Shown: in pieces, positions 1 to 9,122 of the stretch | Position numbering within the stretch: position 1 is the stretch's first letter | Layout: each line of letters opens with the position of its first letter | Notes under the pieces: generated by a model | The model's input: the letters and a program-made list of their open reading frames with translations, nothing else | Told to the model about the DNA's origin: nothing | Databases searched by the model: none | Assembly: GCF_900115775.1 (NCBI RefSeq) | Contig: NZ_FOXS01000003.1 | Coordinates: 124,001 to 188,000 of the forward strand | Reading direction: 5' to 3' | Length of the DNA: 64,000 nt | Source of the DNA: Hymenobacter arizonensis | GTDB taxonomy: Bacteria > Bacteroidota > Bacteroidia > Cytophagales > Hymenobacteraceae | Translations under genes and position numbers: made by a program

Positions 1-121
1 AGCCGGCACAGAAACGCCCAAAGTTTTTCTCGGTTTAGGTCTTTCTCTTCAAGAAAAGTTTGGGGCCTGCGCGTGGTGGCCCAAGAGCCCAGGCACACCC
101 GGCTAGCCATGGCTAAGGGCT

Positions 122-1381
122 TTATGCCCGTGGGACCACACCTGCCCCGGACTCCCATACCCGTCGCATCTCGTGGTGCTGAAAGTCTTCAACGACCTTC
201 GCGTATACCATCGTGGTTTGAATCTTAGCGTGCCCCATCACTTTCTGCAGCACGGCTACCGGCAATCCCCGTAGCAGCGAGAGCACCGCGAAGGTGTGCC
301 GTGCTGTGTGCATGCTTATTAATTCGTGTTTAGGTTGCTGACGCTTCATCACCTTGCCGGCCTCAACAGTTACCACTTCCACTGGGTCCCGCAGGCCAGC
401 CAGCTCCGCAATTCGCTTCACGTTGCGGTTCATAACCTGATTGGAGGTAACTGGCAGCAGCTTGGTCTGTCGCCCAGGGTATTGGTCCAGTAAGGCGGCC
501 GCGGGGGGCGTTAGGTAAATGCTCACGGCCGTGCGCGTTTTGGTCTGCGTCAGCCGCAGGATGCGACTGCCGTCCCAAATTTTCACGTTGGCCGTGCTTA
601 GCTCCGATAAATCCGAATGCCGCAGGCCAGTGTAACAGCAGAACAGAAAGGCGTCCCGCGTCCCCACCAATGCGCTTGGCAGCGTGGCGTTTTCCAGCAA
701 GTCCAGCTCTGCGGCCGTCAGGTATACTTTTTCGACTTCTGCCCATTGGATCTTTAGCTGCCGGGGCTCTACGGCCACTGGCATCCGCAGGTCTTCATGC
801 ACATAGCGCAAAAATGCCTTTACGTGCTTTACGGATTTGCACACCGAGTTTTGTGCTAGCTTCCGGGTTCCTCGCAAATAGCCGAGAAACTTGTCATGCA
901 TGGCCACGTCGTAATCCTTTAGCTGCAGGCGTTGCTTCCGTACTTTTTCAAAATCGCTCAGGTGAGTTAAGGTTGTGGCCACTGACACCAGGGACGGTAC
1001 CAGATTGCCCCGAGCCTGCAGCGCTGTCTGATAGTCTTTGTAAAGGTCCGTCAACCATACTACCGGAGGCGTCGCCTTGGTCACCACCGGTGGCCTAAGC
1101 ACCGCTTTCAACCCTTCCGGCGTAATGAGTGCCCCGGAAGCACGCAGCTGCCGATAGTGGGCATGCAACCGGTCGCGTAAGGATTGTAAATAGTCATTGG
1201 CTTCCAGGAAGCCGGGGAAGGTGCGCCGAAACTGGGCACGCTCAACGTCCCATTCCGAAGCCAGGCAGTGCTCCTTGGTACCAAAGCGCAGCCGCTGACC
1301 TTCAAAATAGGCCCGCAGGTGGATGGCGCATCGCCCCGCGGCATCCGGGCGGTCGGTCCGCCGTTCAAACGTAATGGTCAT
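122..1381 (-). CDS. Tyrosine site-specific recombinase (integrase)
   Basis: Cytoplasmic DNA strand-exchange enzyme of the phage integrase family, 419 residues, a normal length for Bacteroidetes integrases with an N-terminal arm-binding domain. The arm-type domain covers about residues 1-95, the SAM-like core-binding domain about 105-205 and the catalytic domain about 220-400. The catalytic set can be read: R254 in TGLRHSDL, K281 in the TQTKTRT hairpin, H358 and R361 in HTARHTF, H384 in GHAKIQTT and nucleophile Y393. The gene lies at the window edge, is transcribed outward and has no excisionase beside it. It could have moved the neighbouring island, but no att site was identified. All catalytic residues are present, so it is probably active. 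Confidence 0.93.
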   Translation of the reverse strand: MTITFERRTDRPDAAGRCAIHLRAYFEGQRLRFGTKEHCLASEWDVERAQFRRTFPGFLEANDYLQSLRDRLHAHYRQLRASGALITPEGLKAVLRPPVVTKATPPVVWLTDLYKDYQTALQARGNLVPSLVSVATTLTHLSDFEKVRKQRLQLKDYDVAMHDKFLGYLRGTRKLAQNSVCKSVKHVKAFLRYVHEDLRMPVAVEPRQLKIQWAEVEKVYLTAAELDLLENATLPSALVGTRDAFLFCCYTGLRHSDLSELSTANVKIWDGSRILRLTQTKTRTAVSIYLTPPAAALLDQYPGRQTKLLPVTSNQVMNRNVKRIAELAGLRDPVEVVTVEAGKVMKRQQPKHELISMHTARHTFAVLSLLRGLPVAVLQKVMGHAKIQTTMVYAKVVEDFQHHEMRRVWESGAGVVPRA

Positions 1382-1756
1382 CAGGGAAAGGGCTAACTGA
1401 GGGGATGAAGCTGTCGAAGGCGCTACGAAGGGAAGTCAAAGGGACGCATATGCTTCTTAATTGAGCGGTTGTATAATTTATATCACTGTGCCCTTTTTGC
1501 CAAGCTCTACGACCATACTTCGTGCTCGCGTATTCCTCAAGCAAATCGATGATCCGTCACGTATTTGGCCTGCCAGTATCGGACTAGAAAGTGGTCGGTA
1601 GCAGATAAATCGGCGCTGCTAGTCGATGGAAAGCAAGTTGATTTGAAGACTGCGGTGGCCTTCTGCTGGCTGTACCTGAGGTGAGCAATGCCAAAAACAG
1701 CCGACTCAGAGACAGCTTATCCTGAGAGTTGGCCGCATTATGAATGACTAGTAATA
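1382..1756. other. Intergenic gap, no gene recognised
   Basis: This 375-base stretch lies between the divergent integrase and umuD genes. It has several AT-rich patches, including one around 1470-1485 that could hold the integrase promoter. I see no convincing open frame, hairpin or RNA gene in it. Confidence 0.4.
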
Positions 1757-1809
1757 TTAGTTACTAACTAAGTTGGGGAAATATTGTGCTAACATTGTTA
1801 GTATAATTG
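1757..1809 (+). promoter_or_regulatory. Twin-dyad operator and promoter region of umuDC
   Basis: Two perfect inverted repeats lie upstream of umuD: TTAGTTACTAACTAA at 1757-1771 (7-1-7) and CTAACATTGTTAG at 1789-1801 (6-1-6). Their centres are 31 bp apart, about three helical turns, and they share TTAG/CTAA half-sites. The second dyad abuts TATAATTG at 1802-1809, which resembles the Bacteroidetes -7 box TAnnTTTG with one mismatch. The arrangement fits cooperative binding of a dimeric repressor over the promoter, as expected for a damage-induced operon. The repressor is not identified; the UmuD here has no DNA-binding domain. Confidence 0.55.
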
Positions 1810-1847
1810 CCGTTACTTGCACGTCCATTCTTATCTGCTGTCCTCCT

Positions 1848-2321
1848 ATGTGTACCGTTGACATCCTGCAAATCATCCGCGAGCCCGTCTGGTTTATCGA
1901 GTGCGAAACCCTGATTCCGGCCGGCTTTCCTAGTCCCGCCGAAGACGAGCGGGGCCAGCCCATCGACTTAAACAAGATCCTGCTGCCGCATCCCACCCAT
2001 ACCTACCTGGCCCGGGTAAACGGCCTGAGCATGGACGGGCCGCCCTCGCACATTCCCGACGGGGCCCTGCTGGCCATCGACTGCTCGCTCAAGCCCCAGG
2101 TGGGGCATATAGTTGTGGCTGCCGTGGACGGGGAGTTCACGGTCAAGCGCCTGGAAAAGCGCGGCAGCACCTACTGGCTCGTACCCGACAACCCCGCCCA
2201 CACCGCCATCGAGGTGCGCGGCAAAGACCACGTGAAGGTGTGGGGCGTGGTGACCCACGTCGTGACGGAAATGATCAACGGCCAACTCAACCACCATGTT
2301 CGCACTCGTCGACTGCAATAA
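1848..2321 (+). CDS. umuD: UmuD-like S24 peptidase, polymerase V subunit
   Basis: Translesion-synthesis accessory protein that becomes active by RecA-stimulated self-cleavage and then joins UmuC as DNA polymerase V. From the chosen ATG the product has 157 residues. The cleavage site is clear as A25-G26 followed by FPSPAED, the UmuD signature. The Ser-Lys dyad is S61 (in NGLSMDG) and K100 (in GEFTVKRL). There is no helix-turn-helix, so this is UmuD rather than LexA or a phage repressor. An in-frame ATG at 1773 would add 25 residues that match nothing in the family and would lie inside the operator, so I prefer 1848. The 3' end overlaps umuC by 26 bases, implying coupled translation. Confidence 0.9.
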   Translation: MCTVDILQIIREPVWFIECETLIPAGFPSPAEDERGQPIDLNKILLPHPTHTYLARVNGLSMDGPPSHIPDGALLAIDCSLKPQVGHIVVAAVDGEFTVKRLEKRGSTYWLVPDNPAHTAIEVRGKDHVKVWGVVTHVVTEMINGQLNHHVRTRRLQ

Positions 2322-3591
2322 TTTCTACGTCAGCTGCGAGCGCGCTTTTCAGCCCCGGCTGGAAGGACGGCCCGTGGTCGTGCTCTCCAACAACGATGGC
2401 TGCATCGTCTCGCGCTCGGCCGAGGCCAAGGCGTTAGGGATTGCCATGGGCGAGCCGTTGTTCAAGGTCAAAGACCTGGTTCAGGCTCACGGCGTGCAGG
2501 CCCTGTCCTCGAACTACGCGCTCTACGGCGACATGAGCGGGCGCGTCATGGGCCACTTGGCCAGCAAGGCCCCCGAGCTGGAGATCTACTCCATCGACGA
2601 GGCGTTTTTAAGCCTGCACGGCATGGAGCGCTGGGGTCTGGACGGCTACGCGCGGGAAATTCGGGCCGAGGTCAAAAAGCGCACCCACATCCCGACCTGC
2701 ATCGGGTTGGCCCCCACCAAGACGCTAGCTAAATTGGCCAACCGGGTGGCTAAGAAGGACCCTTCGCTAGGGGGTGTCCTGCTGCTGGATTCCCCGGAGC
2801 GCCGGACCTGGGCCCTGGCGCGAGTACCCGTGGAAGACGTATGGGGCATTGGTCGGCAGTACGCCACCAAGCTGCACGCGCTGGGCATCACGACCGCAGC
2901 TGGACTAGCGCAATGCTCCGAGGCGATGGCCCGCCAGCACTTGGGCGGGGTCGTGGGGGCCCGGCTCGTGCGCGAGCTGCAGGGGTTTCCCTGCCAAGCC
3001 TTGTCGCCGAGCGAGGACGGGACGCTCAAGCGCCAAAGCATTGCCTGCACCCGCACCTTTGGCAAAAGCTTATCGGCGTTCGAGGACATCGTTGGGGCCG
3101 TGGCCGCCTTTGCTTCGCGGGCCGCTGAGAAGCTGCGGCGCCAGGGGTCCGTGGCGAGTGTATTGACCGTGTTTCTCAGCCAGGACCGGTTTGGCAACAC
3201 CCCGCCGCCGCACACGCGCTCGGCGCAGACCACCCTGCCCGTGGCCAGCAGCAGCACGCCCGAGTTAGTGCGCTTCGCCCGCGCCCTGCTCGGCCGGCTC
3301 TGGCAGCCGGGGGTGGTGTATAAAAAAGCTGGAGTGATTCTCGACGGCTTTGAAAAAGGCGGGGAGGGGCAGCTGAGCTTGTTCGCGCCGGATGGTGGCG
3401 AACGCGTGGAGCGGCTCATGCAAAAGCTCGACGCGCTGAATCAGCGCTTCGGCAAGGGCAGCGTGCAGGTGGCGACGGCGCTGGGAAGCAGAATGCCAAC
3501 GGGTAAGTCGACGACGCCCTGGCACGGGCAGCAGCAGCGGCGCACCCCGGCGTACACGACTTGCTGGGAGGAGTTGTGGGAGGTGGGGTAG
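2296..3591 (+). CDS. umuC: DNA polymerase V catalytic subunit UmuC (Y family)
   Basis: Error-prone Y-family polymerase that copies damaged DNA in the cytoplasm with UmuD'. The 431-residue length is normal for UmuC. Palm-domain metal ligands are D6 in [10 protein letters not shown] and D101-E102 in YSIDEAFL; the conserved [11 protein letters not shown] finger motif is at about 31-41. Helix-hairpin-helix and little-finger regions follow, and the family's C-terminal region runs to the end. It is cotranscribed with umuD and is expected to follow the dyads upstream of that gene. A strong bidirectional hairpin lies 42 bases after the stop. A decayed copy of its last ~90 codons occurs at about 7.5-7.8 kb. 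Confidence 0.94.
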   Translation: MFALVDCNNFYVSCERAFQPRLEGRPVVVLSNNDGCIVSRSAEAKALGIAMGEPLFKVKDLVQAHGVQALSSNYALYGDMSGRVMGHLASKAPELEIYSIDEAFLSLHGMERWGLDGYAREIRAEVKKRTHIPTCIGLAPTKTLAKLANRVAKKDPSLGGVLLLDSPERRTWALARVPVEDVWGIGRQYATKLHALGITTAAGLAQCSEAMARQHLGGVVGARLVRELQGFPCQALSPSEDGTLKRQSIACTRTFGKSLSAFEDIVGAVAAFASRAAEKLRRQGSVASVLTVFLSQDRFGNTPPPHTRSAQTTLPVASSSTPELVRFARALLGRLWQPGVVYKKAGVILDGFEKGGEGQLSLFAPDGGERVERLMQKLDALNQRFGKGSVQVATALGSRMPTGKSTTPWHGQQQRRTPAYTTCWEELWEVG

Positions 3592-3632
3592 GGAGGTTCA
3601 ACGTCTTAAAGGGGGCCACCAGAGGGAAGGCT

Positions 3633-3679
3633 AAAAACAGAAAAGCGGCTTTCTAGATAGAAACCGCTTTTCTGTTTTT
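3633..3679. terminator. Bidirectional intrinsic terminator after umuC
   Basis: Long inverted repeat with arms AAAAACAGAAAAGCGG (3633-3648) and CCGCTTTTCTGTTTTT (3664-3679). The inner part TTTCTA/TAGAAA can also pair. A-rich and T-rich ends give a U-tract on both strands, fitting the convergent umuC and M16 peptidase genes. Confidence 0.85.
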
Positions 3680-3693
3680 AACTCAATACCCAC

Positions 3694-6564
3694 TTATTTC
3701 ACCGGGGTGCCGTTGGGGGCCAGGAGCACAACCTTGCCATTGGCGAATTTCTTCACTTCCTCAAACTGCGTGGCTTTATCGCCGACGACGACGTACACGA
3801 GTTCTTTTTCCGGCATGTAGCTGCCAATTGTGGACTTGAAATCCGCCAGGGTCATCTGCAGCAGTTTTGCCTGGTCTTCTTCCAGAAACTTGGGGGACTT
3901 ACCGAATTTGCTCATCCGGCGCAGGATGCCCAGTTTCGCGGCCTGGCTTTCGTAGGCCAAGGTATTGCCTTTGAGAATTTTACTTTTGGCGATTTCAACG
4001 TCCGCTTCCTTGAAGGTAGGGCCGTAGTCGGTGAGTAGCTGGCGGATGAGTTGCAGCGAAGCCCCGGTGACATTGGCGCGCACGCTGGTGGAGACCACGA
4101 ACGGGGCCCTTTCCTTTAACTCCTGCACCGAGGAAAAAGCGCCGTAGGTGTAGCCTTTTTCAATGCGCAGCAGCTGCGTCAGGCGGCCGCTGGAACCGCC
4201 GCCCAGTACGGCGTTGGCAAACGTCGCTTTCGTTACCTCGGGGTCCTGGCCGGCCAGCCCCAACCGGCCCGCGTACAGCATCGACTGTTTGGCGTCGGGC
4301 ACGTCGATGAAGTACACATTGCCCGCCAAGGTTTGGGCGGGAATGGCGTACGAGGGCATCGCCACGGGTTTGGCGGCCCACTGCGTGGCCAACGGCTGCA
4401 AGGCGGCTTCTACTTGCTGCCGGTCGAGGGCGCCCACGAGGTGGAAGGCCGCTCCCGACGGCGATACGGCAGTGTTGTAGTACGCTTTCAAGTCGTCCAG
4501 GGTGATGGCAGCGGTCGACTCCAGCGTGCCGCTGGCCGGGGTGCCCAGGATGTGGTTCGGGCCGTACAGTAGCCGGATGAGGTTCAGGTTGGCCACGGCT
4601 CCCGGGTTCGCTTCCTGGCCTTTCAAGTTGGTGGCCAGGGCTCGTTTCAGTCGGTCAAATTCCGCTGCGTCCCAGCGGGGTTGCAGCAGCATTTCCTGCA
4701 CCAGGGCCAGGGTGGGCCCGAAGTTGCGGGCCAAGCAGCGGGCCTGCACCCGAATCTCTTCGGTGGTGCTGTTGACGGAGATGGTGGCGCCCAATAAGTC
4801 GATGGCCTCCTCCAACTGGGCCGGGGTTTTGCGGGCCGTACCTTGCGCCAGCATCTGGGCCATCAACGCCGCGACGCCGGCTTTGCCCACCGGGTCCAGG
4901 TAATGGCCGCCGGGAATTGTCACGTCAAACGTGACCAGCGGAATTTCGCGGTTGTCAATGCCGTAGACCTTGAGGCCGTTGGTCAGGGACGCGTTCCACA
5001 CGGCGGGCATCGTGAACAAGGGCGTTTTGAGGAAAGCCGGTTCGGAACGGTCGTTTTTGGTAACGGTTTTCTCGAACTGGGCTTCGGCGCCTTGGCCGAC
5101 TGCTTCGTTCTGCACCCCGGCTACCACCTGTTCCTGCTGGATGGGCGCGAGCTGCGCCCCCTCTACCACCAAGTTCTGCTGGCCTTTGGGCACCACGCTG
5201 GTCATCACGTAGGGCTTGTTTTTCAGGTACTGGTTGTAGACGCGCAGCACGTCGGCCCGGGTCACGGCCTGCGTGAGTTTAGCGGCTTTGGTGAGGTGGG
5301 CCGGGTCGCCGGCAAACTCATTGTCGCGGCCCATTTGCAGGGCCTTGCTCAGCACCGACTCCACCCCGCTGTAGAGGTCGGTTTCCACCTTGGCCCGGAT
5401 CCGGGCAAGCTCCGTGTCGGAAAAGCCTTGGGTTTCGAAGCGCTGGAACCCTTGCTGGATGGCGGCGTGCACCTGCTGTAAACTCACATTGGGATTGGCC
5501 CGCACGCCGAGCACGAATTCGCCAGCCAGCTCGCTGCTGAGCTGGTAGCTGCTTACCCCGGGCGCCAGCTTCTTTTCGTCGACAAGAATTTGGTACAGGG
5601 GAGCGCTTCGGTTGCCGGCCAAAAGCTGAGCAAGGATTTCCAGGGCGTAGGTATCGCGGTGGTACTGTTGAATGGTGGGGAACACCAGCTGCAACTGGGG
5701 CAGGCGGGCGAAGTTGTCTTCGTAGTACAGGGACTTCACCTGCGTCAGGCCGGCGGGCCGGGGGGGCAGGGGCTTGACGGCGGGGCCCTTCTTGATTTCG
5801 CCGAACCAACGCTGCACCTTGGCTTTGGTATCGGCGATGTTGATGTCGCCGGCGATGACCAGCGTGGCGTTGTTCGGCCCGTAGTACTGGCGGTAAAATT
5901 CCTGCACGTCGGCCAGCGTGGCGGCTTGCAGGTCGGGCAGCGAGCCAATAACCGTCCAGCTGTACGGGTGGTCGGCGGGGTAAAGGTTGCGGCGGAGGAT
6001 TTCGTTGGTAAAGCCGTAGGGCACGTTGTCGTAATTCTGGCGCTTCTCGTTTTTCACCACCTGAATTTCGCGGGCCAGGGCCTCGGCAGTCACGGTCTTG
6101 ATCATGTACCCGAGCCGGTCGGAGTCGATCCACATGATTTTGTCGAACGCGTCCTTGGGCACCACTTCGTAGTACTGGGTGCCGTCGTTCCAGGTGCCGC
6201 CGTTGCGCTGGCCGCCCCACTCCTCGATGAGCTTGCGGTTGGCGCCCACGGGGGCATTTTCCGAGTCGTTGAACGACATGTGCTCGAAGAAGTGCGCAAA
6301 GCCGGTCTTGCCGGGCTTCTCGCGGTTGGAGCCCACGTGCACGATGGTGGCGAAGGCCACGATGGGGTCGGAGTGGTCTTCGTGCAGGATCACTTCCAGG
6401 CCGTTATCCAGCACAAATTTTTCGTAGGGCAACGCAAAGGTGCTGGTCTTCGCCGCCCGGGCTTTGGCTGCCGGCGCTTTTTGGGCCTGGGCGCCGGGCA
6501 TCCAGAAGGGCAAGCAGGCGGTGGCCAACAGCAGGGCCTGGAGTCGAATAGTGGTTAATCCCAT
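3694..6564 (-). CDS. M16-family zinc metallopeptidase, periplasmic, two-domain
   Basis: Insulinase/processing-peptidase-like enzyme. The inverted zinc motif HFFEH is followed about 75 residues later by the third ligand in VVKNEKRQ. The second half repeats the M16 fold without the zinc motif, as is normal for the non-catalytic domain of two-domain M16 proteins. I place the start at 6564, which gives a standard signal peptide (MGLTTIRLQALLLATACL... cut after AQAQ) and about 956 residues. An upstream in-frame ATG at 6609 adds 15 hydrophobic residues and would give two hydrophobic stretches. It acts in the periplasm or at the outer membrane. The substrate is unknown. It is a single gene, convergent with umuC and divergent from the DUF92 gene. 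Confidence 0.9.
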   Translation of the reverse strand: MGLTTIRLQALLLATACLPFWMPGAQAQKAPAAKARAAKTSTFALPYEKFVLDNGLEVILHEDHSDPIVAFATIVHVGSNREKPGKTGFAHFFEHMSFNDSENAPVGANRKLIEEWGGQRNGGTWNDGTQYYEVVPKDAFDKIMWIDSDRLGYMIKTVTAEALAREIQVVKNEKRQNYDNVPYGFTNEILRRNLYPADHPYSWTVIGSLPDLQAATLADVQEFYRQYYGPNNATLVIAGDINIADTKAKVQRWFGEIKKGPAVKPLPPRPAGLTQVKSLYYEDNFARLPQLQLVFPTIQQYHRDTYALEILAQLLAGNRSAPLYQILVDEKKLAPGVSSYQLSSELAGEFVLGVRANPNVSLQQVHAAIQQGFQRFETQGFSDTELARIRAKVETDLYSGVESVLSKALQMGRDNEFAGDPAHLTKAAKLTQAVTRADVLRVYNQYLKNKPYVMTSVVPKGQQNLVVEGAQLAPIQQEQVVAGVQNEAVGQGAEAQFEKTVTKNDRSEPAFLKTPLFTMPAVWNASLTNGLKVYGIDNREIPLVTFDVTIPGGHYLDPVGKAGVAALMAQMLAQGTARKTPAQLEEAIDLLGATISVNSTTEEIRVQARCLARNFGPTLALVQEMLLQPRWDAAEFDRLKRALATNLKGQEANPGAVANLNLIRLLYGPNHILGTPASGTLESTAAITLDDLKAYYNTAVSPSGAAFHLVGALDRQQVEAALQPLATQWAAKPVAMPSYAIPAQTLAGNVYFIDVPDAKQSMLYAGRLGLAGQDPEVTKATFANAVLGGGSSGRLTQLLRIEKGYTYGAFSSVQELKERAPFVVSTSVRANVTGASLQLIRQLLTDYGPTFKEADVEIAKSKILKGNTLAYESQAAKLGILRRMSKFGKSPKFLEEDQAKLLQMTLADFKSTIGSYMPEKELVYVVVGDKATQFEEVKKFANGKVVLLAPNGTPVK

Positions 6565-6688
6565 GGGGAGTGCTAGAACGAGGGTAAATAAATAGCGTAA
6601 TAGTAGCACTTATTTTAGGAATGGGTGACGGGAGTTGACCGACGACTGGGCTCGGCCAGCCCCGTGTCACGTCGGCCGCTTCTGCCTG

Positions 6689-6696
6689 TATTTTTG
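6689..6696 (+). promoter_or_regulatory. Bacteroidetes -7 promoter box for the DUF92 gene
   Basis: TATTTTTG matches TAnnTTTG and lies immediately upstream of the GTG at 6701, so transcripts would be nearly leaderless, or translation starts at the in-frame ATG at 6752. No clear -33 TTG box was seen. Confidence 0.4.
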
Positions 6697-6700
6697 CGGC

Positions 6701-7420
6701 GTGAAGGATCCGTTACACTTGGGCTTCGTGGTATTGCTGCTCGGCGCGGGCATGGCGTACAGCGCGCAAACCGCCAAGCTCACGCGGGCCGGGGTGTGGA
6801 CCGGGGGCGCGGTAGGCCTGTTCTTGTTTTTGGGCTGTGGCTGGTTGGGAGTTGGCTTAATAACCCTCTTCTTCGTTCTGGGCTCGGGGGCCACGTCCTG
6901 GAAACGGGCGGAAAAGCGGCAGCTGGGGCTGGTAGACCAGGACCACGGCCCGCGCACGGCCGGGCAGGTGCTGGCTAACGCGGGCGTCGCGGGCCTGCTC
7001 GGGACGCTGGCTTGGCTAATTCCCGCGGTGGCGCCGCTGGCCCCGCTGCTGGTAGCCGGCAGCTTTGCCGCGGCTACGGCCGACACGCTGTCTTCGGAGC
7101 TGGGCAATGTGTACGGCCGCCGCTACTACCACGTGCTCACGGGCCGGCCCGACCGCCGGGGCGAGAACGGGGTCGTGAGCCTGGAGGGAACCTTGCTGGG
7201 GCTGGCGGGCAGTGCGCTGGTGGCGGCGGTGTACTGCCTGGCTAGTGGCTGGGGGCCGGCATTTGGGTGGCTGCTGGTGGCGGGCACGGCCGGCAACCTG
7301 GCCGACTCCGTGCTCGGGGCCACGCTCGAGCGCCGAGGGTACGTGGGTAATAACGCGGTTAACGCCGTGAACACGCTGGTGGGTGCGCTGACTGCTGGGG
7401 GGCTGGCGGCGCTGAGTTAG
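6701..7420 (+). CDS. DUF92 (TMEM19-like) integral membrane protein
   Basis: Multi-pass inner-membrane protein of the DUF92 family, about 239 residues from the GTG start. Family signatures are present: SFAAATADTLSSELG near the middle, the NGVVSLEGTLLGLAGS segment, and NLADSVLGATLERRG followed by NNAVNAVNTLVGA at the C-terminus. Most of the rest is hydrophobic helices. Biochemical function is not established for bacterial members; a link to polyprenol or isoprenoid-type substrates is only speculative. The open frame extends upstream to 6635, but those residues are not hydrophobic and do not look like DUF92. An ATG at 6752 is the alternative start. It stands alone between the M16 gene and the umuC remnant. 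Confidence 0.82.
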   Translation: MKDPLHLGFVVLLLGAGMAYSAQTAKLTRAGVWTGGAVGLFLFLGCGWLGVGLITLFFVLGSGATSWKRAEKRQLGLVDQDHGPRTAGQVLANAGVAGLLGTLAWLIPAVAPLAPLLVAGSFAAATADTLSSELGNVYGRRYYHVLTGRPDRRGENGVVSLEGTLLGLAGSALVAAVYCLASGWGPAFGWLLVAGTAGNLADSVLGATLERRGYVGNNAVNAVNTLVGALTAGGLAALS

Positions 7421-7518
7421 GGACGAGGTTTCCTGGTATCACTACCGCGCCAGGCTAGCTAGAAAGCTGGTGCGGTGGGGGTAATGCTATACAGTTTTTC
7501 CCCTGTATCCTCCCGGCA

Positions 7519-7801
7519 ATGCCCGCGCTCAGAGTTTGGGCCGGGCTGGCGGGAGTTGCCGAAGGCAAGGGTGGAGAAGGGCAACTGAGTTTGTTGGCGC
7601 CGGATAACCGCGAGCGGGCCGCGCGGCTTACGCAGCAACTCGACGCGCTGAAGCAACGCTTGGGCAATGGCAGCGTGCAGGTGGCCACGGCGCTGGGTGA
7701 AGATTTCGTCCGGTAAAACGACCACGCCCTGGCACGGGCAGCAGCAGCGGCGCACCCCGGCGCATACTACCTGTTAGGAAGAGTTGTGGGAGATGGGGTA
7801 G
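7519..7801 (+). pseudogene. Decayed C-terminal fragment of a second umuC
   Basis: The translation [18 protein letters not shown] and the following [21 protein letters not shown] match the end of the intact UmuC almost residue for residue. The frame then breaks: a net 2-base loss puts TAA at 7714, after which the shifted frame resumes the [13 protein letters not shown] homology. The codon matching a tryptophan near the UmuC end is TAG. A 39-base block at 7724-7762 is identical to 3514-3552. Only the last ~90 codons remain; the polymerase core is absent. The left edge is uncertain (homology is clear from about 7545). Confidence 0.85.
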
Positions 7802-7992
7802 AGAGCTGAAACCTGGGCAGGCATAACCAAACTGTGAACTCTTTCAGATCGCTAGTGCTGGAGAAGCTGCGCAGCTCGGCGGGTGTGTTGGTCATTAATA
7901 ATGGGAGCAGTTGGAAGCTGCACTTATCTAAAGTTGCAAATTCTATGAATCAGTGGTAGTACTGATGTGCTGGAGGGCAATGGCTTAGACAT

Positions 7993-8862
7993 TTGTCGAC
8001 ACGCAAAGCTTCTGTTCCCATGGCTTCGATATATTCCAGGCATTCTTTTACAGTCTCTCAGTTGGTACGTGTACTGCTATGCTACTTTCGCCGCCTTGTA
8101 CTTATGTATGGCCTAGTGCTGAGCCTACCAGCCATCGCTCAGTCGGGGTTTGACGACCCAGAGGATTCACGGCCATACAATTTTAGCTTTACACATATCA
8201 CGAGGCTCAAACCATGTGATACAATGGGTAAATTCAAAAATGAGCCTTATGTAGAATCTCCGGATGGGGGCCGTGTTTTTACTATTGCCTATGATAGCCC
8301 CAGCGCTGATTCTGTTGTCATATACATGTGGGATTTTGATGCAACCAGTCAAAGCACGGAAGCAGCCCTTTACAATGACAAATACTTTCTAATGTCGCGT
8401 AATGATGTTGCTAACAATGCCAGGCGCCGGTACAGTACAGCTTTAGCATTTACAGCTGGCTCAACCCTTGTCCCTGTTAAAGTCCGATTCCGACCATTCG
8501 ATTTTTCAAAAGATATAACGTTAGGTCCCGCTATTGGGTGGAAAGGGCGTATGGGACATCATTCCAAAAACTACTTTGACCTTCTTTTTGGATTTGGTAT
8601 TACTTCGGTTAGCCTTACTAGCGCAAGCACCAACGGAGTAATCAATGATGATTCCGACCGACCAGCGTTAACTCCATCGCTAGGGGTAGTATTTGAGATG
8701 GACATTACGCAGTTTGGTTTTTTCGTGGGCCAAGATTATGTATCAAACCGAAACCTTAATAACTGGCAATATCATGGAGACATTTGGTTTTCTGCAGGTC
8801 TAGGCTTTACCATTCTTTCTCGTTCAGCTAAGTTGGAGCCAGAAAAGCAAAAACAGCAATAA
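7993..8862 (+). CDS. Hypothetical outer-membrane-like protein
   Basis: I do not recognise the family. The 289-residue product starts with basic residues and a hydrophobic stretch ending LVLSLPAIAQ, a probable signal peptide cut after AQ. In-frame ATGs at 8020 and 8104 are alternative starts; 8020 gives the most ordinary signal peptide. The mature part is rich in alternating hydrophobic and polar residues (LLFGFGITSVSL, FGFFVGQDYVSN, DIWFSAGLGFTI), which fits beta-barrel strands, and ends with a charged tail. It is clearly less G+C-rich than the flanking genes, suggesting acquisition from elsewhere. It has no operon partner. Confidence 0.65.
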   Translation: MSTRKASVPMASIYSRHSFTVSQLVRVLLCYFRRLVLMYGLVLSLPAIAQSGFDDPEDSRPYNFSFTHITRLKPCDTMGKFKNEPYVESPDGGRVFTIAYDSPSADSVVIYMWDFDATSQSTEAALYNDKYFLMSRNDVANNARRRYSTALAFTAGSTLVPVKVRFRPFDFSKDITLGPAIGWKGRMGHHSKNYFDLLFGFGITSVSLTSASTNGVINDDSDRPALTPSLGVVFEMDITQFGFFVGQDYVSNRNLNNWQYHGDIWFSAGLGFTILSRSAKLEPEKQKQQ

Positions 8863-9122
8863 TGTGTCCGCCCTGGCGTCTCAACAGAGGCGGGGGCTCT
8901 TCATTTGAGACACAAGCCTTCTCAAGCTTCCCAGCGGGAACGAAATGATCTTCCCTGGTGAAGCCTCCGATAAGCATTATTGAGTCTTTAGCCTCCTGCT
9001 GTATGAGGTAGTAGGCTGGAGACGTGCCACCCTGGTCCAAGTACGTGAAGAATATTCAGTGCCTGCACTGATACAGTATCACGTCCGAAAAGCTAGTTTT
9101 AGCGCAAACTACACAGACCTAT

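Noticed and set aside
1382..1756. tRNA or attachment site beside the integrase
   Set aside because: No cloverleaf or repeated att-like core could be recognised within the window.
4843..5481. 212-codon plus-strand frame opposite the M16 gene
   Set aside because: No family features, His/Gly/Val-rich shadow.
5590..6558. 322-codon open frame on the plus strand opposite the M16 peptidase
   Set aside because: Shadow of the high-G+C peptidase gene; the minus strand carries the zinc motif and signal peptide, and the plus frame reads as low-complexity Gly/Val/His sequence.
8828..9040. 70-codon minus-strand frame after the outer-membrane-like gene
   Set aside because: Too short, no motif, no start context; treated as chance.
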